A stretch of DNA of 6,668 bases from Candidatus Solincola jinzensis (GTDB taxonomy: Bacteria > Actinomycetota > Geothermincolia > Geothermincolales > RBG-13-55-18). The stretch covers positions 1 to 6,668 of the forward strand of contig JACVJG010000169.1 of the NCBI GenBank assembly GCA_015711875.1, given 5' to 3'. The notes under the pieces are model-generated. The model searched no databases, was not told the origin of the DNA, and saw only the letters and a list, made by a program, of their open reading frames with translations. Both the position numbers and the translations under genes were made by a program. Shown piece by piece: positions 1 through 4,920 of this stretch. Positions within the stretch are counted from its first letter, which is position 1. Each line of letters begins with the position of its first letter.

Positions 1-1
1 C

Positions 2-442
2 GATACGCCCCTCACCGTGCAGCACCTCACCGACCTGGTCGGCAGGGGTTTCTATGATGGCCTGCGGTGGTACCGCGTGGAGGATTTCGTGGTGCAGACG
101 GGCAGCCATTACCACTCGCTGATGGCGGAATCCGAGGGCGGGGAGCCGGACCAGGAAAAGCTGCAGGAGGCGATGCTGCGGGATCAGGAGGTGGGGGTGG
201 TCATGGACGAGATCAAGCACTCCAACCTCAGGGGAGCTGTGGGCATGGCCAAGCCCTCCGACCCCCAGACGCAGCAACCGCAGGCCAACTCGGCCACCAC
301 CGATTTCTATATACTCAAGAGGGATACCACCTCTCTCGATGCATATTTCACCGTCTTCGGCAGGGTGACCAAGGGCATGGAGGTGGTCGATTCCCTGGAG
401 ACCACCGACGTGCTCATCAGCGCCACAGTGAGGGAAAAATAG
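2..442 (+). CDS. Cyclophilin-type peptidyl-prolyl cis-trans isomerase, 3' part (5' end outside window)
   Basis: The reading frame is open from base 2 and ends at TAG 440-442; the N-terminus lies upstream, so the GTG at 17 is internal and not a start. The visible 146 residues follow the cyclophilin fold: TPLTV..LTDLV, then FYDG (residues 17-20 of the visible part), RVEDFVVQTG (25-34, with the Arg, Phe and Gln expected in the active site), a DEI..SNLRGAVGMAK strand (69-84), NSATTDFYI (96-104) and TVFGRVTKGMEVVDSL near the end. Family role: catalysing proline isomerisation during protein folding. Two oddities are visible. The usual GGD after the active-site Gln is TGS, followed by about 25 acidic and polar residues. 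The Gln of the canonical GSQFF motif is Asp (bases 302-304). A signal peptide or lipobox cannot be judged because the start is missing. Its stop touches the folB start, so it is probably in the same operon. Family assignment is firm; activity is less so. Confidence 0.85.
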   Translation, partial: DTPLTVQHLTDLVGRGFYDGLRWYRVEDFVVQTGSHYHSLMAESEGGEPDQEKLQEAMLRDQEVGVVMDEIKHSNLRGAVGMAKPSDPQTQQPQANSATTDFYILKRDTTSLDAYFTVFGRVTKGMEVVDSLETTDVLISATVREK

Positions 443-829
443 ATGAGCGGGGAGCGGCGGGCGAGGATAACCGTCTCGGGGTTGGAGGTCTTCGCCTACC
501 ACGGTTGCACCCCGGAGGAGAGGGAGCGCGGGCAGAGGTTCCTCATCGACCTTGAGGTTGATTACGACGCCGGAAGAGCGGTGGGGAGCGACGACCTCGG
601 CGAGGCGGTGGATTACGACCGCCTGGCAGCGGAGGTGCACGACCTGGCGTCTCGGGAGAGGCACGACCTCATCGAGACCCTGGCGGCGCGCATCGGGGAT
701 CACGTCATGGGCGCCACCCCCGCCCTTCGCGCCGTGGTGAGGGTGCGCAAGCCAGAGGCGCCCATGAGCCGCAAGGTGGACTGGGTGGGGGTGGAGATGG
801 TCTTCGCGAGGGATGAGGGACACGGGTAA
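443..829 (+). CDS. folB: Dihydroneopterin aldolase
   Basis: Encodes 128 residues, the usual length for this small cytosolic enzyme, which splits 7,8-dihydroneopterin to 6-hydroxymethyl-7,8-dihydropterin and glycolaldehyde in folate synthesis. Family landmarks are all present: YHGCTPEERERGQRF (19-33), VDYDRL (56-61), LIETLAARI (76-84) and VRVRKPEAP (99-107). By comparison with the Staphylococcus aureus enzyme, the catalytic residues Glu22, Tyr54, Glu74 and Lys100 correspond to Glu26, Tyr58, Glu78 and Lys103 here, so it should be active. The ATG directly follows the TAG of the cyclophilin gene. A GAGGG Shine-Dalgarno at 430-434 lies 8 bases upstream, inside that gene. The 3' end overlaps folK by 17 bases. 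Such tight packing implies one transcript and coupled translation with the next enzyme of the pathway. Confidence 0.95.
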   Translation: MSGERRARITVSGLEVFAYHGCTPEERERGQRFLIDLEVDYDAGRAVGSDDLGEAVDYDRLAAEVHDLASRERHDLIETLAARIGDHVMGATPALRAVVRVRKPEAPMSRKVDWVGVEMVFARDEGHG

Positions 830-1334
830 GAGCCGGGTCTATCTGGGACTGGGGAGCAACCTGGGCGAGCGCGCGCGCAACCTTCTCGCGGCCCTGCGCA
901 TGCTCGATGGCATGGAGGGGCTCGCGGTCAGGGAGGTGTCGTCGGTTTACGAGAGCGAGCCCTGGGGGTTCGAGGACCAGCCGCGTTTCCTCAACCTGGT
1001 GGCCATGGTGGAGAGCGAGCGTGATCCCCGGGGGGTGCTGGAGGCCTGTCGCGAGGTGGAGAGAGCGCTGGGGCGGGTGCGGGGACGCAGATGGGGACCT
1101 CGCGTCATCGACGTGGATGTTCTCCTCTACGAGGATATGATCTGGGAGGACGGAGACCTGACCATACCGCACCCGCTCATGCTGGAGAGGGATTTCGTGA
1201 TGGTGCCGCTGCTGGAGCTGGCCCCGCGCGCCTACCCACCCGGCATGGAGGAGGCGGTGAGGCGCTGGCGGCCGCGGCAGCCAGGGCATACCATAAAGGC
1301 GTTCCGCTTCGGCGAGGAGGAATGGCATGGCTAG
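813..1334 (+). CDS. folK: 2-amino-4-hydroxy-6-hydroxymethyldihydropteridine pyrophosphokinase (HPPK)
   Basis: Encodes 173 residues. HPPK transfers pyrophosphate from ATP to the FolB product, activating it for FolP. The family signature runs through the protein: YLGLGSNLGER (10-20), SSVYESEPWGFEDQPRFLN (43-61), RGRRWGPRVIDVDVLLY (90-106) and IPHPLMLERDFVMVPLLEL (118-136). Asp100 and Asp102 in IDVD are the expected magnesium ligands. The ATG at 813 lies inside the end of folB, with GAGGG abutting it (808-812) and no well-spaced Shine-Dalgarno. Since no other in-frame start precedes the GSNLG motif, translation probably depends on ribosomes finishing folB. The end overlaps the next gene by 8 bases. 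folP and folE, which complete the pathway, are not in the window. Confidence 0.95.
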   Translation: MRDTGKSRVYLGLGSNLGERARNLLAALRMLDGMEGLAVREVSSVYESEPWGFEDQPRFLNLVAMVESERDPRGVLEACREVERALGRVRGRRWGPRVIDVDVLLYEDMIWEDGDLTIPHPLMLERDFVMVPLLELAPRAYPPGMEEAVRRWRPRQPGHTIKAFRFGEEEWHG

Positions 1335-2214
1335 GCGAGAGGACCGTTTCGTGGTTATCGGAGCGGGCAGGGTGGGGACCGCGGTAGGGCACCTCCTGCA
1401 GCAGGGCGGTTTCAAGGTGGCGGCGGTGGCCTCGCGGGGCGAGGACTCCCTGCGGAGAGCGGCCCAGTTCATCGAGGGGGCCCTCATGACCACCGACGTG
1501 GTGAGGGCGGGAAAGAAGGGCAACGTCATCCTCATCACCACCCCCGACGACCTCATCGCCGACACCTGCCTGAGCCTGGTGAGCGGAGGGGCGGTGCGCA
1601 GAGGAGCTTACGTCATTCACATGAGCGGCGCCCTGGGCCTGGACGTGCTCAAGCCTGCGGAGGAAGCGGGGGCGAGGACAGCGAGCCTGCACCCCCTCCA
1701 GACCTTCGCCGACGTCAAGGGAGCGGTGAAGAGGATCCCCGGCTCCGTCTTCGCGGTCACGGCGCGGGAGGATGCCACGGTGGCGTGGGCCGAGGACCTG
1801 GTGCGCAAGCTGGGAGGCGAGCCGGTAAGGCTGGCGGAGAAGGACAAGACCCTTTACCACATCGGGGCGGTGGTGGCGAGCAACCTGCTGGTGGCCCTGG
1901 AGCACGCCGCGGAGCTGGTCTATCAGGAGATAGGCATCTACCGCGAGACGGCCCTCAAGGCGCTGCTGCCCCTGATAGAGGGGACGGTCTCCAACCTGCG
2001 GCGCCTGGGAACGGAAGGGGCGCTCACGGGGCCGGTGGCCAGGGGCGATATCGGGGTGGTGCGCCGCCACCTGGAATGCCTGGAGAAAGAGGAACGCGAG
2101 CTTCTCCTGCGCGTCTACGCCGCCCTCAGCCTCTACGCCCTGGACCTCGCCGAGGCGGAGGTGAGCAGGTCGCGCTGCGAGGAGCTGGAGGAGCTCCTGA
2201 GGCATTATCTCTAG
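1327..2214 (+). CDS. Rossmann-fold / DUF2520 protein, candidate PanG-type ketopantoate reductase
   Basis: Encodes 295 residues. The N-terminal half is a dinucleotide-binding Rossmann fold: VVIGAGRVGTAVG (9-21) with GxGxxG at 12-17, then SR at the end of the second strand (36-37), which favours NADP(H), and VILITTPDD (67-75). Next come the HMSGALGLDVL segment (98-108) and SLHPLQTFAD (120-129). The C-terminal half carries the DUF2520 helical signature with YHIGAVVASNLLVAL (177-191). The layout is that of ketopantoate reductases and related dehydrogenases. My recollection is that PanG of Francisella (FTT1388) and Enterococcus (EF1861), a ketopantoate reductase unrelated by simple similarity to PanE, belongs to this family. 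The position directly before panC supports the same job, but this is inference. Start: ATG 1327 has AGGAGG at 1315-1320, 6 bases upstream. No key motif is missing. Family assignment is confident; the reaction is a hypothesis. Confidence 0.85.
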   Translation: MARREDRFVVIGAGRVGTAVGHLLQQGGFKVAAVASRGEDSLRRAAQFIEGALMTTDVVRAGKKGNVILITTPDDLIADTCLSLVSGGAVRRGAYVIHMSGALGLDVLKPAEEAGARTASLHPLQTFADVKGAVKRIPGSVFAVTAREDATVAWAEDLVRKLGGEPVRLAEKDKTLYHIGAVVASNLLVALEHAAELVYQEIGIYRETALKALLPLIEGTVSNLRRLGTEGALTGPVARGDIGVVRRHLECLEKEERELLLRVYAALSLYALDLAEAEVSRSRCEELEELLRHYL

Positions 2215-2242
2215 CGGAGTGGGTGAGGGCGCGCTTGAGGGA

Positions 2243-2248
2243 GGGAGG
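2243..2248 (+). promoter_or_regulatory. Ribosome binding site that fixes the panC start
   Basis: GGGAGG lies 6 bases before ATG 2255. The earlier in-frame GTG at 2219 would add twelve Gly/Glu/Arg-rich residues not seen in PanC proteins and has no comparable site, so 2255 is preferred. Confidence 0.75.
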
Positions 2249-2254
2249 AAACGC

Positions 2255-3115
2255 ATGCGCATCGTGACCTCGCCTTCTGAGATGCTGCGCATGGTCAAGG
2301 AGGCGAGATGGCGCGGGGAAAGGGTGGGGCTGGTGCCCACCATGGGTTTCTTCCACGCGGGGCATGTCTCCCTTATGCGCGCGGCGAGGGAGGAGAACGA
2401 TTTCGTGGTGGTGAGCCTGTTCGTGAACCCCACCCAGTTCGGGCCGCGGGAGGACTTCCGGGACTACCCGCGCGACCTCGCCCGGGACGTGGAGATAGCG
2501 GCGGAAGCGGGCGTGGACTGCATCTTCCACCCCCGCGCTGAGGATATGTACCCGGAGCCATACCTGACCTACGTGGTGGTGGAGGGGATTAGCGAGGGGC
2601 TGTGCGGGGCCTCGCGGCCGGGCCATTTCAGGGGCGTGGCCACGGTGGTTGCCAAGCTTTTCCATATCATTCCCGCTCACCGCGCCTATTTCGGCCTCAA
2701 GGACGCGCAGCAGGTAATGGTGATACGCCGCATGGTGGAGGACCTCAACTTCGACATCGAGGTGGTCGCCTGCCCCACGGTGCGCGAGGAGGACGGCCTG
2801 GCCATGAGTTCGCGAAACGTGTATCTGAGCGAGGAGGAGAGGAAGGCGGCGACGGTCCTCTACCGCTCCCTGCGCCTGGCGGAGGAGATGGCCTCGCGGG
2901 GGGAGAGAGACGCCCGCAAGGTCAAGGCGGCGATGCGCGAGCTGATGTCGACGGAGCCCCTGGTGGAGCCGGAGTACGTGGAGGCCGTGGACTGGGGGAT
3001 GCTGAGGCCTGTGGAACGCCTGGAGGGAGAGGTGCTCATCGCCCTGGCGGCGCGAGTGGGAAAGGCTCGCCTCATAGACAACACCATCATGGATCTGAGA
3101 GGGCAGCAGGTGTAG
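2255..3115 (+). CDS. panC: Pantothenate synthetase (pantoate--beta-alanine ligase)
   Basis: Encodes 286 residues from ATG 2255, close to the 283 of Escherichia coli PanC. The enzyme activates pantoate with ATP and joins it to beta-alanine, giving pantothenate, AMP and pyrophosphate. Motifs in order: VPTMGFFHAGH (27-37) containing the HxGH nucleotide-binding site, FVNPTQFGPREDFRDYPR (56-73), GLCGASRPGHFRGVATVV (115-132), YFGLKDAQQ (145-153) and GLAMSSRN (181-188), the KMSKS-like loop of this nucleotidyltransferase superfamily. All expected active-site segments are intact. The C-terminal dimerisation domain follows to residue 286. It starts 40 bases after the DUF2520 gene, probably on the same transcript, and is followed by a 239-base gap before panD, its beta-alanine supplier. 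This is one of the most secure calls in the window. Confidence 0.97.
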   Translation: MRIVTSPSEMLRMVKEARWRGERVGLVPTMGFFHAGHVSLMRAAREENDFVVVSLFVNPTQFGPREDFRDYPRDLARDVEIAAEAGVDCIFHPRAEDMYPEPYLTYVVVEGISEGLCGASRPGHFRGVATVVAKLFHIIPAHRAYFGLKDAQQVMVIRRMVEDLNFDIEVVACPTVREEDGLAMSSRNVYLSEEERKAATVLYRSLRLAEEMASRGERDARKVKAAMRELMSTEPLVEPEYVEAVDWGMLRPVERLEGEVLIALAARVGKARLIDNTIMDLRGQQV

Positions 3116-3354
3116 CGCTGAGCGACCGCGGGCGTGCGGCCGGTCCTGGCTTCGCGCCTTCCTTATGGCGGGCCACGAGGCATTGCGGGTCAGGCCTGTT
3201 GGGGCGAAAGAGACGAAAGCTCCTGGAACGAGGTCCACTTTTCGCCGTTCCTGCCGATATAGACGTTATGCTATATTTATTGAGGACGGCGGAAGTATTA
3301 AGCTCGTGATGAACCGGGTGCAGGCGAGCGGAAGAGGGAGAGACGGACCAGGAC
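3116..3354 (+). other. Non-coding gap between panC and panD
   Basis: This 239-base stretch has no convincing gene; short frames through it lack recognisable protein features. It begins with a GC-rich inverted repeat (GACCG 3124-3128 with CGGTC 3141-3145), which has no T-run and is a poor terminator. A second inverted repeat pairs GGCGAAA 3203-3209 with TTTCGCC 3240-3246 around a 30-base loop. Bases 3256-3301 are notably AT-rich against the GC-rich surroundings and contain the promoter candidate listed separately. The last 50 bases are purine-rich and form the panD leader. The gap is unusually long for a unit otherwise packed with overlaps, which suggests regulation of panD or a separate start of transcription. 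Confidence 0.6.
3248..3277 (+). promoter_or_regulatory. Candidate extended -10 promoter for panD
   Basis: An extended -10 (TG, C, then TATATT) lies at 3269-3277, matching TGnTATAAT at all but one position. The best upstream partner is a weak TTCCTG at 3248-3253 with an 18-base spacer; extended -10 promoters tolerate a poor -35. It sits in the only AT-rich patch between panC and panD. Transcription would begin near 3284, giving a leader of about 70 bases before ATG 3355. Inferred from sequence alone. Confidence 0.4.
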
Positions 3355-3738
3355 ATGCAACGCATCATGCTCAAGAGCAAGATCCACCGCGCCACGGTCA
3401 CCGACGCTGACCTACACTACGTGGGAAGCATCACCATCGACGAGGAGCTCATGGAGGCCGCCGACCTCCTGCCCTACGAGCGGGTGATGGTGGTGGATAT
3501 CGACAACGGCAACCGCCTGGAGACCTACGTCATCGAGGGAAGAGCGGGATCGGGTGTCATCGCCATGAACGGGGCGGCGGCGCGCCTCATCCACAAGGGC
3601 GACACGGTGATCATTTTCTCCTTCAGCGTGGTGGAGGAGGAACGGGCGCGGGATTACAAGCCCCGCATAGTGTATGTGGACGGCCTCAACCGCATCAGCC
3701 ACGTGGAGGACCACGTAACCGCCGAAGACATCTGCTGA
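3355..3738 (+). CDS. panD: Aspartate 1-decarboxylase proenzyme
   Basis: Encodes 127 residues. PanD decarboxylates L-aspartate to beta-alanine, the second substrate of PanC. The proenzyme cleaves itself between Gly24 and Ser25, and the new N-terminal Ser becomes the pyruvoyl cofactor. With ATG 3355 as start, the cleavage site ADLHYVGS falls at residues 18-25, numbering exactly as in Escherichia coli. Lys9, Tyr22, Arg54, Tyr58 and the NGAAA loop (72-76) also sit at the expected positions, so processing and catalysis should be normal. The sequence looks closer to the Bacillus/Actinobacteria type (VGSITID) than to the enteric one. The ribosome binding site is not typical: GAGGGAG (3334-3340) lies 14 bases away and AGGA (3350-3353) is too close. 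The MQRIML start nevertheless matches family N-termini better than ATG 3367. An intrinsic terminator follows the stop. Confidence 0.96.
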   Translation: MQRIMLKSKIHRATVTDADLHYVGSITIDEELMEAADLLPYERVMVVDIDNGNRLETYVIEGRAGSGVIAMNGAAARLIHKGDTVIIFSFSVVEEERARDYKPRIVYVDGLNRISHVEDHVTAEDIC

Positions 3739-3741
3739 GGT

Positions 3742-3781
3742 AAAGGTGGGGCGTCGCTCACTCAAGGCCCCGGCTTTTTTT
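3742..3781 (+). terminator. Rho-independent terminator after panD
   Basis: GGGGC 3748-3752 pairs with GCCCC 3767-3771 around a 14-base loop. The stem continues outward as a T-G pair, one G-G mismatch, then AAAG with CTTT, and runs into seven T residues (3775-3781). It starts only a few bases after the panD stop and separates the fol/pan unit from the nad genes. Confidence 0.8.
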
Positions 3782-3981
3782 ATTACGGGAGATTTCCGCC
3801 AGGACACCGGTCGTCCGCCACCGCAGAGAGCGAGCCGGTCGGCGCCAGAGGGATTTGGTGAGCGGGGAGGATGTCGCTATTAAGCGGCGTAAGGGCGACA
3901 TGCCCTAAAAAGAGAAAACCCCGTAAACGGGAAAAGGGTCTTGGAGGAAAGGGTTTGGGGGTATCACGACGGGTGATCGGC
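3782..3981 (+). other. nadA leader region with two small hairpins
   Basis: This 200-base stretch lies between the panD terminator and the nadA ATG. The first 70 bases contain CCGGTCG twice (near 3806 and 3836) but no clear gene. A promoter candidate follows at 3855-3883. Downstream are two compact hairpins, AGGGC 3892-3896 with GCCCT 3902-3906, and CCCG 3920-3923 with CGGG 3928-3931. They are separated by an A/G-rich run and followed by GGAGG at 3943-3947. An open frame in phase with nadA extends back to ATG 3871. Its translation is Lys/Arg/Gly-rich and unlike NadA, and the GGGGAGG there touches the ATG, so I treat it as untranslated leader. No riboswitch class I know was recognised. Confidence 0.5.
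3855..3883 (+). promoter_or_regulatory. Candidate promoter for the nad genes
   Basis: TTGGTG at 3855-3860 (three of six consensus bases) is separated by 17 bases from TATTAA at 3878-3883 (four of six). Transcription would start near 3890, immediately before the first leader hairpin. A new promoter is expected here because a strong terminator lies just upstream. The match itself is moderate. Confidence 0.4.
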
Positions 3982-4893
3982 ATGCACGAGGACGGCGATG
4001 TCGTGGAGATGATCGGGGAACTGCGCCGGGAGCGCAGGGCGGTAATACTGGCCCATAACTACCAGCCGCCGGAGATACAGGATCTAGCGGATTATATCGG
4101 CGATTCCCTGGGCCTGGCGCGCAAGGCGGCGGAGGTTGACGCGGAGGTGATCGTCTTCTGCGGCGTGCACTTCATGGCCGAGACCTCGGCGATCATCAAC
4201 CCCGGAAAGGTCACCCTGCTCCCGGAGCCCGGGGCAGGATGCTCCCTGGCGGACACCGTCACTCCCGAGGGGATAATCACCCTCAAGAACCTCCATCCAG
4301 GGGCCGCGGTGGTCACTTACGTGAACTCCTCGGCGGCGGTTAAAGCGGTGAGCGACTACTGCTGCACCTCCGGTAACGCCGTGGAGGTGGTGAAAGTTAT
4401 CGAGGCGCCGGAGATCATTTTCACCCCCGACGGCAACCTGGGGAGGTACGTGCGCAAGGTCACGGGCAGGGAGCTCATCATCTGGGAGGGATGCTGCCCG
4501 ATACATGACCGCATAACGGCGGAGATGGTCCGCGAGCGCAAGAAGGAGTTTCCCTCCGCCCTGGTGGTCGCGCACCCAGAGTGCCGCGAGGAGGTACTGG
4601 AGCTCGCGGACGCGGTCGCGAGCACCTCGGGCATGTTCCAGGTGGTGGAGGAGAGCGGGGCGCGGGAGGTCATCGTCCTCACCGAAGCGGGAATGGGCTA
4701 CCCCCTGAGAAAGAGGTTCCCGGAGGTGAGGTTCATCTTCCCCGTGACCGAGCCCCTGTGCCCCGACATGAAGCTCATCACACCGGAAAAGGTCGAGCGG
4801 GCCCTGCGGGAGCTGGAGCCGCGGGTCACGGTTCCCGAGGACATCCGCCTCCGTGCCCTGCAGGCCGTGGAGAGGATGCTCGCCATCGGGTGA
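3982..4893 (+). CDS. nadA: Quinolinate synthase
   Basis: Encodes 303 residues from ATG 3982, similar to the short NadA of Thermotoga (298) rather than the longer enteric form. NadA condenses iminoaspartate with dihydroxyacetone phosphate to quinolinate using an oxygen-sensitive [4Fe-4S] cluster. Visible motifs: ILAHNYQPPEIQDLADYIGDS (22-42), the three cluster cysteines Cys87 (GAGCSLAD), Cys172 (CCPIHD) and Cys260 (EPLCPDM), YVNSSAAVKA (113-122) and PDGNLGRYV (149-157). The extra Cys171 beside the cluster ligand is not a concern. Start choice: ATG 3982 is preceded by GGTGATC (3972-3978), complementary to the 16S rRNA 3' end. A TTG at 3955 with GGAGG 7 bases upstream would add nine residues and is a real alternative; ATG 3871 is unlikely. 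nadB follows after 27 bases. Function is secure; the exact start is not. Confidence 0.95.
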   Translation: MHEDGDVVEMIGELRRERRAVILAHNYQPPEIQDLADYIGDSLGLARKAAEVDAEVIVFCGVHFMAETSAIINPGKVTLLPEPGAGCSLADTVTPEGIITLKNLHPGAAVVTYVNSSAAVKAVSDYCCTSGNAVEVVKVIEAPEIIFTPDGNLGRYVRKVTGRELIIWEGCCPIHDRITAEMVRERKKEFPSALVVAHPECREEVLELADAVASTSGMFQVVEESGAREVIVLTEAGMGYPLRKRFPEVRFIFPVTEPLCPDMKLITPEKVERALRELEPRVTVPEDIRLRALQAVERMLAIG

Positions 4894-4920
4894 GGCTGGA
4901 CGCGAGGCGAAAGGCTTGCC

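Noticed and set aside
67..555. Plus-strand frame of 162 codons overlapping the cyclophilin and folB
   Set aside because: Low-complexity Gly/Arg/His-rich product in a shifted frame over two genes with clear family motifs.
2219..2254. GTG 2219 as the panC start
   Set aside because: Adds twelve unconserved residues; the strong GGGAGG at 2243-2248 is correctly spaced for ATG 2255.
1177..2433. Long open frame on the minus strand (418 codons), and similar ones at 705-1565, 2126-3238, 5011-5652 and 5659-6495
   Set aside because: All lie opposite strongly supported genes (folK, DUF2520, panC, nadB); their translations are rich in His, Arg and Pro with no recognisable domain, as expected for antisense frames of GC-rich genes.
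3124..3145. Terminator directly after panC
   Set aside because: Only a 5-base-pair GC stem with no T-run; too weak to call.
3165..3410. Small gene between panC and panD (plus-strand frame of 81 codons, and a minus-strand frame at 3087-3401)
   Set aside because: Arg-rich translations without motifs, running into panD out of frame, and no convincing ribosome binding site.
3892..3950. NAD+-I riboswitch (nadA motif)
   Set aside because: The leader contains an ACCCCGTA string similar to part of that riboswitch, and it precedes nadA, but the pairing segments expected around it are absent and the surrounding sequence forms different simple hairpins. Treated as coincidence unless a covariance search says otherwise.
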